A stretch of DNA of 64,000 bases from Monoplex corrugatus (GCA_030674185.1 JAPXFY010000031.1:34168539-34232538); one strand, 5' to 3'. Positions 19,912 to 31,499 are shown, numbered from the stretch's first letter. Numbers and translations: made by a program. The notes: a model not told the origin generated them from the sequence alone.

Positions 19912-20205
19912 CTAAGCTGGAGTGAACGAAGAGTTGAGGATGAGTTCTGCAACCTCAATAGGAATCTGATCTTCTACCACATCTGTAGGAAGGTCCGTGT
20001 GTGTTGTATAGGAGCATCCTGGCTGTGGACTGTGGCTCTCCTGGATAGGGGGTATGGTGAATTCGGACACCGGGGTGGGGGGTGAAGGAAGATTGAATGC
20101 GATGGGTGTCAGTTGACTCACAAACGGTGTTTGGAGAGAGTCGAGGGAGGGGGAGGATGCACTGTTTTCGTTGAGCAGCTCGTTCTTGAGGACGTCTATG
20201 TACAG
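19912..20205 (-). pseudogene. CRESS Rep, C-terminal block
   Basis: Ninety-seven codons plus stop, beginning LYIDVLKNELL and ending NSSFTPA. LYIDVLKNEL matches VYIDTLKSKLEA after the helicase domain of copy 2 (38170-38130), which fixes its place in the protein. The rest is a Ser/Pro/Thr-rich tail without known motifs. It is separated from the helicase block by hAT-1, and the frame is preserved across that insertion. Confidence 0.78.
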
Positions 20206-21088
20206 GATACAGACCTGCCAACCCTGACTTTTAAGTTGGAGTATTTGTCCAGGAAAAATGGAGTATTTTTGAAAATATTGGTGTATTCTGAGTGCGCAGC
20301 GCCGAAGGCGCAAGCTAACTAGGGGGGTCCGGGGGCATGCCCCCCCGGAAAATTTTTAAAGAATTGGTGCAAATCTGTGCAATCTAGAGCATTCTGAGCC
20401 CAAAAATTCACTTTCTAATAAGGCCATTTTTGAAGTTAAAAAGTGACTTCATTTTCAATATACAACAGGCACCATAACCCATTCATGCTACTGCAGTAAA
20501 TACCTCCGAGTTTTTCTGGTGATTCCAACTTTTTCTCTTTTATAGGCACAAAAAAATGCATCATGAAGTAATGTATATTAAGCCTCAGTCTTTACTTTTA
20601 ATCTAACATAAATATACAGCACAGGGAAATTAAAAGTACAAAAGAGCACAAAAAATTAATTTACCTGAAGTAATGCCCAGCAAAAAGCATTCCATTTACA
20701 GGATTATGTTCACCCTTCACTGGCTGCTGTTTCTGGCTGTTTATTTCCCTCACACATTGACACAGTCGTGACAGCTCTTTATAACAAGTACTCCAATGTC
20801 ACAAAGTTCTGGATCTGTTGAATTTTCAAACTCCTCCACCCCCCTAAATTCCACATACTCCAGTTATGTACACACATCATAGCTGTCTGTTCTGGATCAG
20901 TTATATTTTTCAAAAAGACAAGGAAAGAAGTGCCACATACTCCAATTATGTACTGTACACACATCAAAAAGGTCTGTTCCTGTTTGGGGTCAGTTGAATT
21001 TTCGAAAAGCAAAGAAAAACTCATGAGGTCGAGTCTGAGACAATAACTATTCAACCAACCAACCACAAAAGTACTGTAAAAGTGCATG

Positions 21089-21916
21089 TTAAATATCACT
21101 GTCGGCATCTTTTTCACTAGTGGCTGATGCTGGCTTGTTCTCCTTGTAGCATGCAGACTTGATCCTTTTCAGCTGCTCCATGGTGAAGTCTCTTTCGTGT
21201 GGCATGCCAGGCTTGGACTTTACTACCATTAGGCTCTCCAAAGTCTTTGCTGACAGAGAAGCTCTTTGATCAGTTTTGTTTTTGCGGACACATGAAAAAA
21301 CACGCTCACACGAGGCGTTACTGTGGGGAATTGTGAGAATGCCCAACATAACCGTTGCAATGTTCTGGAACAGACAAATGCCTGCTTCATCTTTTGCTTG
21401 CCTGATGGCCAACCATGTTGAGTCCATTCTCTCCTTTTTCAGGTTTGGGATGATAGGGTGGGACTGGTATGAGCAAAATTCACTTTTCACTTGATCAGTA
21501 GTACAGTCTGCAGGAAGAAGGCAGGGAAATCTCTTTAGAAAGTATGAAAGCTGGCTGTCAGACACTTGTAGACGAAGATCAATATCAGCAATTTCTGCGT
21601 TTTTCAGCAGTTCCTCCTGCAAAGGAAATTTGTCCTTCATATAGGTACAGGCAGCTACATAAAACTTTTTGGTCTTGGCATGAAACTCTTTGATTTTTTC
21701 TTCACGGAGATGATTTTCTTCCTTCTTACTCAAGAAAGATTCAGCTGCAGCACTCAATACAACAATGTTCTTGTGGTTACTGGGATTTTTGAAGTCGATC
21801 TCCAAGACTGTCTTTGGTCTGGATTTCTGCTGGTCCCTAACTGGTTCAGCTATGACCACAGGCTTGACAAATTTGACAAGTAGCTCTCTCATCAGGCTCT
21901 GCAGTGATCTCCTCAA
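21089..21916 (-). pseudogene. hAT-1 transposase, C-terminal half
   Basis: Ends with TIPHSNASCERVFSCVRKNK and LSAKTLESLMVVK, the hAT dimerisation and catalytic C-terminal block (the Glu lies in SCERVFS). It is in a different frame from the block at 22033-22537; the break is near 21920-22030. Confidence 0.85.
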
Positions 21917-22032
21917 GGTGTGAACCTGAGGACTTTCACACTGCAGTCTTTGGTTGATTATGTCGAAAGAGTGCAGAGCATCATGGAGAAAGAGGCAGTA
22001 TAGTCGGTTGGTTGGTGACCTGAAGAATGTTT

Positions 22033-22537
22033 TCAGCCTTTCCTGTCTGCACTGTGCACTGGACGTTGAGGCTTCTGCTGAGTCTTGCTGAAAAATACCT
22101 TCAAAGCATCCCAGTTCTCCAATACCTTCCCTAAACTTTGTCTGATACTAAGCCACCTTGTTGCCACGTGCTTGAGCACTTTTTGATGTTTTATACCCTC
22201 TTGAAATCGTTCAAGAGCTGCTAGGCGCTTGGAGGAGTGCTCAAAATAAAAATACACATCAACAAGAATCTCGTCTACATTGAAAGGGAGTTGAGATGCT
22301 GCCTTCTGGGCTGCTCTGTGGATCAAGTGGCACGGACACCCTGAGAAATACAGGCTTTGCTGTTTTTCTTTCATTTTTCCGAAGACTCCATTCTTATGCC
22401 CTGACATCACAGCTGCATTATCACTGCCTAAAGCAAGGCAGTTATGCCAAGGAACTGAAGAATAATGGCTCTGGTCACTTTCTGAATCTGCTGCTACCTT
22501 TAGCTGTTCCTCAACAAGCTTGAAGATGTTCTCCCCT
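22033..22537 (-). pseudogene. hAT-1 transposase, central RNase H-like block
   Basis: Starts after a TTTACCTCAG acceptor at 22538-22539. Contains LALGSDNAAVMSGHKNGVFG and CPCHLIHRAAQKAASQLP, the second catalytic Asp and the CxxH block of hAT transposases. The upstream exons, including the zinc finger, are missing from this copy. Confidence 0.82.
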
Positions 22538-22639
22538 GAGGTAAAAAACAAAAACCAGACAGTTTAAAGTTTAAAATGTATAGGGGTCATTCTGTAGAGT
22601 TCAAAGTTGGGTACCACATGGTTTCCCTCTTACATCCTG

Positions 22640-23491
22640 GATATCATACCTGTCTTTGGAAAGTTTCGTGTCGTCCGGGGGAGCGTTCAGCAGAACGAGG
22701 ACTTTAGCAGGCTTGAACGTGCGCATGCGACTCTCATATTTTTTGCTGAATGCTAGACCGTTTTTAAGGGTCTCGATCAAGCCGTAGTTGAGACGATCTG
22801 TCGTTTCTCGTGCCATATCAAAAATGACCAGAGGTTGCTGTTGATAAGCGTATAGCACGTCGTGGTAACTCGTGCTATTCGTGTAAAAGGCGTTCTCGAT
22901 CGCCACCATGTACTTGGCGAGATGAGTTTTGCCCGTATTTCCCTCCTCGTCAATGGCGAAGAGTATCTTTCTGTTGTCTTGTTTCTTCAGTCTTTTCAAG
23001 ACATGTTCCTGCCAGGGAAAAAGTTTCATACACGACATTTGAGCTACCATATTTTCTCTGGTTTGATCGTTTTTGATGTCAGCTATGGCATCTCTCAACA
23101 TGGTTTTTCTGGACAGGTAATCGATCCCGAACTCTTCAATAAGAGTTATTTCCTTAACGTTCTTTTCCTGCATCCTGTTGATGAGCTTGGTGATGTCCGT
23201 TCTTGGCCCATTGACGGAATTGGACAGATCGCCATATTCGAAAGGATGAATGTCTTCCTTTGAGCAATATTTCACATTGTCTTCGGGTTTCCCCCGAGAC
23301 AACTCGTAATGAGCTTCTTTGATGAGATACTTTTTCAAGTACGAAAGACGTTTCCTGCCATTAAGCTGCATATAACCTTGTAAATGCTTAGTACCATCAA
23401 CAGCATAGACATGTTCTCTCCCGTATATCATGAATTTGCAGCACGTACCTTGTGCGAAAAACTGTAGTTTGTCCTCATCCTCCTGCGAGAA
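22640..23491 (-). pseudogene. CRESS Rep, endonuclease and S3H helicase block
   Basis: 284 open codons. HUH endonuclease motif II is KHLQGYMQL and motif III is YCSKED (catalytic Tyr and Lys); motif I lies in the separate block at 31181-31222. The helicase has Walker A in DEEGNTGKTHLAKY, Walker B in LVIFDMARE and motif C in VLVLLNAPPDD. Rep nicks the origin to start rolling-circle replication and unwinds DNA. All these residues are intact. The 5' edge meets the TSD of hAT-A (23491-23496) and the 3' edge that of hAT-1 (22639-22643). Helitron or plasmid origin is unlikely because HUH-HxQ plus S3H is the CRESS combination. Confidence 0.92.
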
Positions 23492-23959
23492 ATTATCAGG
23501 GTGGGGAACACTGAAGCATTTTTACAATTTTCAGATGTTTTCAAGGCCTCTCCTTGAAGTTAAATGTTGTTTTTTTTCTTTTTTTCAACTCCTACAATTT
23601 CAGTTCTTTTCAATGATTTTGTAACTGTACTCTGTGCACGTTTATAGTCATACATTGTGCAACAACACTGTGTTAGAAACAAGTGTATATTTCCTTTCCT
23701 TGTAAATATCATGATAAAAGTTAACCAAGAAGCCTGAAAATACAAAACTACGTTGGTGTAAGGGCCATTAAAAATAGCAAACACAAAATTATATGGGCAG
23801 AAAATGTTGAAAGTTGTAATTTCCTGCAAGAAGACAGCAAACCATTCTAAATTTCTCTGGGCTGATAAAATGGCATTGGCTAAAATTAACCTATTGGAGT
23901 TAACTGCCATGATATATCTTAACACTAAAATGTCACTAACAATATTATCATGCCACTGC

Positions 23960-23961
<2 letters not shown>

Positions 23962-24006
<45 letters not shown>
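23962..24006. repeat. GA microsatellite
   Basis: (GA)n of about 22 units inside hAT-A, followed at about 24103-24131 by a short CA-rich run. Confidence 0.9.
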
Positions 24007-24011
<5 letters not shown>

Positions 24012-24165
24012 GTCTTACCTGACAATGGAACCAGTGTACAATCAAATTTTCTTCAATTTATTCAAAAGCTTTGGTGTCAATAATTTGGAGACTGAAACAG
24101 AACACACACAGACACACGCACACACACAGACGAAAACATACACTGAACTCAAATATGAGTATGTG

Positions 24166-24728
24166 TCAAAGTTTCCAAAATCGGGAAAGCGTGCTTTGCT
24201 TTTTTCCACGCACCGGAGATGGAGATGCTACTGTGCATTCACTTGTAGTTGGAGTAGGGTCACTGACATCTTCACAAATGTCAACAGAATCAATGGGGTT
24301 GTCTTCAAAACATCCCTTCTTTAAGCTTGCTGATGAAGTACTCTTCATTCTTTTCCGTTTGGTTCCTTTTGAAGAAAGGGGTGCATGCCCACCCCTGACA
24401 TCTCATGATGCACTTGCACCTCAACAATCATTTGTGTGTCGCTACAGTGTTTCTCTTTGTCCCCTTCTACCTCCTGCAAGAGATCTGCTTTGCTTGCTTT
24501 CTTGGTTGGAGCTTTGTCCTGCGGGGCGCCCAAAGCCTGAATCTTTTCTGCTTTCTGTGTTCTTCTTTCTTCTTGCTGTTCTTTTCTTTTTCTCCAGGCA
24601 TTTTGCATCAGCGCAGAAAGTTTACCATCTACTGGCTCTTTAACTGGCTCCGACTTGGCAAACTTCTGGATTGCTGTTTTTTCCTCCGCTTTGAGATGGT
24701 ACCTAACAGCTTGCATTGCTGCATACGT
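24166..24728 (-). pseudogene. hAT-A transposase C-terminal exon
   Basis: Begins after an AG acceptor (24729-24730) with TYAAMQAVRYHLKAEEKTAI, which parallels TYSNIQTVRYYLSSHKKSS in hAT-B, so both encode the same protein end. A one-base frameshift near 24350 separates it from the final KQSTLSRFWKL stop. Lys/Glu-rich between. Confidence 0.65.
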
Positions 24729-25132
24729 CTCAATGCATGCACAAGAGAGAGAGAGAGAGAGAGGAATAAACTCAAAAGATAAAAGGCATTTAAACCACAA
24801 AAATCAATTAACAGAAATTGACCAGGGAAAGGGAAGAGAGGGGAGGAGGGGGATGGGGGGGAGGTTACAATCAAAACAGGCCTGCTGTAATGAATTAAGA
24901 ATATGAGAGGAAAGATAGAGAGAAACAAAGAAAAATAAGTCGCTTAAATAAAATCACTGGAAAAAGAGAATAGAAAAGAACCCAAACTGGATCAAACAAC
25001 AGGTGAGAAACAAAAACTATTGTTATAATTATAAATACATGGCTTGTTCTTACAGGTCTGCAAATGAAAGGATAAAGAAACTTTTAAAAAATGTAAGCAG
25101 AAAAAAAAGAGTAGAAAAGAAAATGGACGTAC

Positions 25133-25335
25133 CTGAGCATATTCAACAAGCTTTGGAATATCTCGAAATGACATGTTGTTTTCAGCAGCAAAGGCGAGTG
25201 TCAAGGCCTCAAGGTTGGAGATTCTGTCTGCAAGAGGTGTCAACGGATCCAATGGCTGTGAAGCCGGCGTGTCTTGACAGTGCACTTTATAAGCAGGGTC
25301 CATGCCATAAGTGCTGTCTTTTATCAAAGGCCTTC
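25133..25335 (-). pseudogene. hAT-A transposase middle exon
   Basis: Acceptor TTTAG at 25336-25337 and donor GTACGT at 25132. Encodes LADRISNLEALTLAFAAENN and FRDIPKLVEYAQ, aligning with TSEAMILGFMAEHSLPFQLA at the start of the main hAT-B exon. The catalytic region that should follow is absent. Confidence 0.65.
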
Positions 25336-25782
25336 CTAAAAAGTAAAATTTTAAAAAAATCTCTCAACCCCACCTATGCAATATGTACTTGGTGCATTTA
25401 CGGTCTTTCTTTTATTAGTTTTAAAATGTCTACCCCAAGAAAAAAAATCACACTTTATTTTAGCCCTCAACCCCACCCCCACTAGTGCCAGTAGTAGTCA
25501 AAAAAACATCAGTCACACACACCTGTGACTGTGTACACTGCACAATCACAATCAAGCAGTAACTTGGTTCTGCCGTAGTACTTTTATGTCAGGATGCACA
25601 GACCAATGGTACCATTACATAAAAAGGAAAGAGTTGCTACACTGGCTAGGAGTAGGACACACATTGTACACAAAGTGACGAAGGACTGACAAAGGAACAC
25701 TGACAAAGAATACAACTGTCATCCACTCAGTCTCACACACGATCGTCTACGGTAAACACAGAAATATGTGAATTTAACTAAC

Positions 25783-26065
25783 CTGGTAGAGTTGCATTGT
25801 CTTTCAGCGCTTTGCAATTTTCTTGGTGGCGACTCGATTGAATGTGTTCAACAAGCGCAATCACACCACGTTTTCCATAGGTGACTTCCTTGGCACATGG
25901 CAAACAGCGCGCCACTCCATTCATGCTGATCTTTCGAAAAAAGTCGCCAAGGAACACCTCTTCCTCTCCTACTTTGACAGGTTTTTTTACCCACTCCCAT
26001 CTCCATTTGTTTGGCACTTCCTCGTCAAATTTATCGCCACGATTGACTATCTTTGAAAGCGACAT
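25783..26065 (-). CDS. hAT-A BED zinc-finger exon
   Basis: Starts MSLSKIVNRGDKF. BED-like finger: CLPCAKEVTYGKRG then HIQSSRHQENC, giving CxxC...HxxxxH. BED fingers bind transposon ends. It ends at a GTTAGT donor (25782). hAT-B has the homologous exon at 30454-30736. Confidence 0.75.
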
Positions 26066-27104
26066 GTTGTCCAACGCACAAGATGGCGACTCTGACCGGA
26101 AGTCAACACTACCGGTACATATCAACCCGGAAGTTGACCGAAACTAACCTAAAATGCGCAAAACCAGGGCTGTTAGTGGTAAAATCTGTTTTTCCCTGAA
26201 AATTGGCCGGGGTCCAGGGGCCGCCCAGGTCCCGGTGGGGTCCAGGGGCAACGCCCCGTTGGGGGGTGCAGGGGGGCGAAGCCCCCCGCCGAAAATTGAA
26301 AATATGACATTTTGAAGCCAATCAGAGGGCCTATCCTGGCAGCAAACTGGGTAATTTTTAGTTCACAAAAAATTAACAAATCAATGGATCAATTTGTGTT
26401 TAGAGTAACTTTCTGAAACCACATGACATATATAGCACTTGGTTTTAGAAAGTCATTCTAAACACAATTTTTTTGTATTCATGCAATAATTCTTAATGTC
26501 AAGGCGTACTGCAGGTTCAACTTAAGAGAGCTCTCTATACTATTCCCTTACAGAACTTTCACCAGGAACATGCATAGAACATGAATGATGTAGATTTTAT
26601 AAACCCATCAATTCCTTCCCCAACTATACAAATTATGCCAACATGTAAAAATTAATAGTAAAACACTAAAACCGACCTGCAAAGCATCAAAAGAGATTGT
26701 AGTAGCACCAAACTTGTCCATTTCAGCTGTAGGCAAAACATCAGTCATGAGACCAGTCAGATACAGGAAAACTTCAAAAAGTTCAGTCTATTCAGCAAAG
26801 TAACAGTACCATGAGGCAGCCTGTTACTACTGTTCATAAAACTAAAAGGCAGTCTGTTCATTACAACAGGAGATGGAAACAGTCATTTGTGTCAATCTAA
26901 CTGAACATCCCAGCAAGATGGCGACTGTTGGGTTGAGGTGTAAGTCCAAAGCGCAAATTTATAATAACAACTGATCCATGAAGACGAGGAGACATCAAAG
27001 TAAAATCTTTGTTGGACAGGGAAAACAGTGGGAGAGGGAAAAAAATGGCACTGGCAGTGGAAACAGGGAGTTTATGGGGTGGGAAGGTGAGCACCACTTT
27101 CACA

Positions 27105-29117
27105 TCACTTTTCTTTTGGGTTGGTGCTGCTCTCTCCTTCTTTGTGTTCCTTTCTTGCCTTCTTGTTGATGAAGTCCATCATTGTCAAATATTTTCTCTT
27201 ACTTGCATTTTTTTCAAGAGGTGGTGCGTTTAAAGTGGTCACTTTTGTTTGGATCTTCTCACGTTGCTCAGTCAAATGTGCACTGTAGCTCCTAAATGCT
27301 GTTGTCATGTTTCTGCAGAGGTGTTGTTGCACTGGTGTTGTTGTGACTTCCTTTCTGTGGAAAAACTGGACTGAAGATTTCTTGTGAGAGCTCAAGTAGT
27401 ACCGAACAGTCTGGATGTTACTGTATGTCTCAACTTTCATGCTTGCAGCTTTTTCATCTATAATGTCACCCATGGAGCTGAAAGAAGCCTCCACTTGTGG
27501 CCCATGGAAGCAGCTGGCAGCAGCTAATGCCACTTTAGAAAGGACAGGGTACCTCCCTTTCTTTTGCACTGCAGCCCACCAAACATCTAATGGCTGTTCC
27601 TGCGATCCCACTCCCAGCTTACTGTCAGTGTTGTAAGCTCTCAGCTCTCTGCTGTACTGGTCCCTCTCTTCCTTTGGCAACACCTCAGACAGCATGTCAC
27701 CCAGTTTCTCCAGTCTCCTGATGACGACTGTGTGCCCATGACAGACAGGATCAAGAGCTTGTGTGCATTTCAGGAAAGCATTGTTCAGAGGCATTTTTTT
27801 GATCAAGTACTTTGCACACTCAATGTAAGCAGACTTGACCTGCTGGAGAAAAATGGACACAGTGCTTGAACGCAGATTGCCTTTTACGATACGGCTGGCT
27901 TGGCCCACAAATATGTCCTGAAGTGGCAGAAGGTGTTTTGTCACATCTAGATTGGTCAGTGCCTCCTTGACAGTCAATGCTTTGACACATTCTGGTTTCA
28001 GGAAGCATGCTAAAAAGTCAAACAGCAACTGTTCTTGTTCATCCCTGAGCTTGTGAATCTTTGGCTCTCTGCTCTCAAAATACAGAGTGTATTTCTTCAA
28101 CAAAGGAGGGACCCCAACATAAACTCCCAGAATCATTTCAACTGTGTCCCGAAGATCAAACAGTTTCTCACAAATACGTTTCTTCCTGTCAATTCCTTCT
28201 TTGGTCATTTTCTTTTTTCCCAGTTCAGTGTGGAGCTTCATAAGGTGTTCCTGGGACTGGCTGCTGACTTTGAGCTCCTGGCAAATGGTCTCCACTGTCA
28301 CTTTGTGGGATTTCTGCTCAGCTTGTGGAAGAAACCCGAAATACATGAGTATGAAGGCATGCATCAGGCGTGAAGTGTCCAGAGCCACATCCAAAGAAGA
28401 CAACCACCTGTGGCTAACATAGCGCTGTGGTGCTGTGTACTTCACTCCAATCATCAAGCAAATTTCCTGCAGAGCTTCTTTGAGATCTGGAGACCACTTG
28501 AAGTCTGTATATAGATCACTAAACAGTGAATCTGCAACACCACCAAAATTCTTGCAAAACACTCTGGCAGCATTGTGTGCGTGGTGGCAACTGTCACCAT
28601 CGACATCCAGCAGTTGAGGTGCTTTCTCACGAATGCGGGTTTCAAGGCCTGACTTTGCTCCCCTCATCACATTACAGGAATCCATCAGAACAGAGAGTAA
28701 GTTTGTCCATGGGATGTTGTTTTCTTCCATGACACGGCTGATCTCATCAAAAAGATTCTGTGATGTTACCCTGATGACACTTAAAGACTCGAGGTGACGG
28801 ACAACTACCTGGCCAAGATCTGGGGAAAAGTAGCTCACCAGAATTGACAAGACTCTTTGGTGATTCTTACTTGTTGCCTCATCGATATTCATAGAAAATG
28901 GTGTCTTCCTCAAATCTTTGACAATCTCCTGTTTCACCAAACCCATAATTCATCTTTGTAGGAAGCTGCCACTCTTCCCAAACTGGCCTCAGAAAGAGAC
29001 TTGGGGTCTCTGGCTGTTTCCTTGCACAGATCAAGGAGCGCTGGAGCAAGCTGGAAGGGCAAGGAGTGTTCCGCCATGAATCCAAGAATCATGGCTTCTG
29101 AAGTGCATGTCCGGTCT
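27105..29117 (-). pseudogene. hAT-B transposase main exon
   Basis: Acceptor TTTCAG at 29118-29119. Opens with DRTCTSEAMILGFMAEHSLP and frameshifts near 28940. Then a 613-residue open frame begins near VKQEIVKDLRKTPFSMNIDE (first catalytic Asp in MNIDEAT). SCHHAHNAARVFCKNFGG matches the hAT CxxH block, and FHGPQVEASFSSMGDIIDEK resembles the C-terminal catalytic/dimerisation block. This is a diverged animal hAT-like family. One frameshift aside it looks recently functional. Confidence 0.78.
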
Positions 29118-29252
29118 CTGAAACACATCATTTTAACAAACTGTTTTAACTACTATACCTATAGCTTAGACTTCAGACTTCTTTATTATCCTCATTAAAA
29201 ACACAAAGAAATTTGCTTTGTGGTTGCTTTTACATTCACGTACGAACAAGAG

Positions 29253-29253
<1 letters not shown>

Positions 29254-29296
<43 letters not shown>

Positions 29297-29324
29297 GCAC
29301 ACATATATATATATATATATATAG

Positions 29325-29391
<67 letters not shown>

Positions 29392-29392
29392 A
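29254..29392. repeat. CA / TA / GT compound microsatellite
   Basis: (CA)n, then (TA)n broken by two GCACACA units, then (GT)n, inside an intron of hAT-B. The long TA core is self-complementary and could extrude. G and A runs follow at about 29450-29530. Confidence 0.95.
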
Positions 29393-29941
29393 TACGGTAC
29401 ACAGACATGGCAATCACACTCTATAAATCTATGATACAACTTATGACAGCATTTTTTTTGGTTTTTTTTTGGGGGGGGGGAGGGGGGGGAACTTGTTTTA
29501 TTCACTTTAAGAATAAAAACAAAAACAAAAAACAATCAAGTCAAGCAGTCAAATCAATTGATCAAATTCGCATTACAAGAAAAAAAAATCAAGAACATAA
29601 AAGAAAAAAAAAGCTCACCCACATACATATCTTGCATTCATACACACTTGTGCATGCATACAGAACCATGCGTGCGCACAGGCACACAGTGGGTGTTGAG
29701 GGTTCTTCGGGATCCTGGGTTAGCGGATAGCTTCCTCCTTGCTGTGGTCTGGAAGACAGCACTGGGCTTGGGTAGATCACTCGCTGTGATGCTGTGTGTA
29801 TGTTCTATGTGTGTGTCACTGTGTGTGTGCGAGCGCGTGTGCACATATTCTCTTTCTCTTTCTTCTTTTCTGTGTCTTGTCTCTTCATGTCTCTCCTTTT
29901 TTTCCCCATCTGATTCTATGAAAATTTTTTTTTAGGCTTAC

Positions 29942-30077
29942 CCAATTGATACAACTGGTAGTTGTGCAGGAGATGTGGAAGTATCTGCAGACTGAGAAGT
30001 GGAGCTGGAAGTTGAAGCTGCAGGGACATCATAGGAAGAGCTAGCTGAGTGTTTGGGCATTCCATCATGAAAACCAC
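29942..30077 (-). CDS. hAT-B linker exon
   Basis: Acceptor TTTTTTTCAG at 30078-30079, donor GGGTAAGC at 29941. Encodes a Ser/Thr-rich linker (SSSYDVPAASTSSSTSQSAD) between the BED finger and the catalytic exon. Confidence 0.6.
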
Positions 30078-30453
30078 CTGAAAAAAAAGAGAACAAATTA
30101 CAGAAAGAAGAAAGTTTCTGAAATATTGTCTTGAAAGCAGTATCCACTTTTTCCCCGAAATAAATGATAATTAGATCTACTTACATTTATACATGGAAAT
30201 ATACTGTGATATGACATTTAACAAGCTAGAACTTTGCAATTTCACCTACTTGTAAACTATAGGCTCATGAGTTGACTAAACAATGAACTAATTTAATGAT
30301 CCAGAGCCTGGCAAAAGGTTTTCACAATAAAGAATATGCCTAGATTTAATGCAGAAAGAGGATTAACATTCTCTTGATCATGACTGCTCTAGATCTATTT
30401 CTTTATCACTGTGTTAGCATTAAGATTCTGCATATTATCCAAGATCTACTTAC

Positions 30454-30736
30454 TTGGTAATATGAAGTTCGAGGCCGCACTCTTCAAACTTTCCCGATGC
30501 TTCTTTGACTTCACATGGTCTGTCAGTCCTCGAAGTCCAGTACTGGAATAGCGGATTTCGCATCTGCATTGTAGGCAATACGCTTTCCCTGCCTCTTCCA
30601 GTTTTCGACACCACCTGTTGTATGGCACATCTTCGTATTTTCTCTCCAGCCACGACCACGACCATTTGTTTATACAATCTTTGTCAAGATCTCTGGCTCT
30701 CGATGCACCCTTCTCGACGATGTCGGCCCGCGACAT
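30454..30736 (-). CDS. hAT-B BED zinc-finger exon
   Basis: Starts MSRADIVEKGASRARD and contains WSWSWLERKY, CLQCRCEIRYSSTGLRGL and HVKSKKHRESL, a BED-type CxxC...HxxxxH finger. It ends at a GTAAGT donor (30453). Architecture and position match the hAT-A exon at 25783-26065. Confidence 0.8.
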
Positions 30737-31180
30737 GATAAGACTTTACTTGCTAAAGTGCAAAGTTGCAAGCAGAAAACACCTCGGAGTCGAATTAATC
30801 GCATTTGAAGAAAACTTCCGGAACTTCGCACAGAATTGTGGGAAGGATAACTCGTGGCCAACTTCGGTAGGAGTTGTTTCCCTTGAACTAAGACCATCCT
30901 TTCGTCTGCTCTGCTCTGCCGTCGATCGCGGTTCTTGGTTTTTTTTTGTTTTGTTTTTTTTTCTTTCGCGGAAGCACTTTGACTTTCCATGAAATGGGAT
31001 CACTGTATTCGCGGATTTCCGCGAAATCGCTGAACTCTAACAGCCCTGAAAACTCGTCGAGGTTTTTTTTTTTTTTTTCGTTGCCGATTTTTTTTCACCG
31101 CTGAATTTTTTTTTTCTGCCGCGGAAATCCTGTCGTTTTCCGCTGAAAATAACGAATCCGCTGAGAATTCCCCAGCCTGA

Positions 31181-31222
31181 ATTATTCACAGTGAAACACC
31201 AATTTGCACTCATATGATCCAT
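31181..31222 (-). pseudogene. CRESS Rep, N-terminal block with motif I
   Basis: Fourteen codons starting MDHMSAN at 31222, then WCFTVNN, the Rep motif I (CFTLNN family). The start is chosen because it has a good context (CATCATGG) and stands the usual few residues before motif I. The next codon lies beyond hAT-A, at 23491, and the frame is preserved. Confidence 0.8.
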
Positions 31223-31255
31223 GATGAATTTTGATATAGATGTTAACACTCTGAA

Positions 31256-31376
31256 ATCTACGCGCCAAGTGAAGAGCACGGTTGGAGATCACGTGGCTCA
31301 GCTGCCACAATGCAATATGTTGGGATAGTATTACCCACGATGCAATACGTGGCTCTGAAGTGGCGCACTCTGATTG
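31256..31376 (-). promoter_or_regulatory. Rep promoter region
   Basis: On the minus strand, reading towards Rep: ACCAAT (about 31372-31377), the nonamer region, then TTGGCGCG near 31260-31268, an E2F-like site 40 bases before the ATG. A CCAAT plus E2F pair is typical of S-phase genes. Confidence 0.5.
31291..31355. other. Origin-like nonamer with flanking direct repeats, copy 1
   Basis: TAGTATTAC at 31326-31334 is the circovirus-type nonamer at which Rep nicks. It is bracketed by ACGTGGCTC at 31291-31299 and 31347-31355 and by ATGCAATATGTTGG / ATGCAATACGTGG on the two sides, candidate Rep-binding iterons. A short TGGG/CCCA pair around the nonamer gives only a weak stem. Confidence 0.75.
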
Positions 31377-31499
31377 GTCGGATAAGGTTCATTCAGTGAC
31401 GTAGGAGTCTAGACACGCTATGACGTGTTATCATAATGACGTAGAGGATTAGTGATAATCATGACGTGTTATCATGATGACGTAGGGGATTAAGATTAT

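Larger units (their letters stand above)
20210..22638 (-). mobile_element. hAT-1 transposon in the Rep gene
   Basis: 2429 bp, starts CAGACCTGCCAACCC and ends ACATCCTG, flanked by the 5-bp repeat GGATA (20205-20209, 22639-22643). A GC-rich palindromic block (about 20315-20345, core GGGGGCATGCCCCC) lies just inside the left end. The transposase lacks its 5' exons, so the copy is an internal-deletion derivative. Terminal repeats are poorly matched beyond CAG...CTG. Confidence 0.8.
26165..31048 (-). mobile_element. hAT-B transposon nested in hAT-A
   Basis: 4884 bp with inverted ends CAGGGCTGTTAG (26165, and complement ending 31048), flanked by AAAAC (26160-26164, 31049-31053). A GC-rich palindromic block with GGGGCAACGCCCC and GGGGGCGAAGCCCCC cores lies inside the left end, like that of hAT-1. 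The transposase is complete but for one frameshift. Confidence 0.87.
23497..31179 (-). mobile_element. hAT-A transposon in the Rep gene (contains hAT-B)
   Basis: Left end CAGGGTGGGGAA, right end complementary to CAGGCTGGGGAA, flanked by the 6-bp repeat AATTAT (23491-23496, 31180-31185). Excluding nested hAT-B it is about 2.8 kb. It keeps a BED zinc-finger exon, a small second exon and a C-terminal exon, but the catalytic middle is missing. It is therefore non-autonomous. Confidence 0.82.

Noticed and set aside
23491..23520. Apparent alternative Rep N-terminus (KCFSVPHPD) running on from the helicase block
   Set aside because: These codons lie in the terminal repeat of hAT-A. The AATTAT duplication and the true motif I block at 31181-31222 show the resemblance to CFTxxxP is chance.
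29166..29730. Several long frames with Tyr/Ile or Thr/His repeats
   Set aside because: Microsatellite translation of TA/CA/GT runs in a hAT-B intron.
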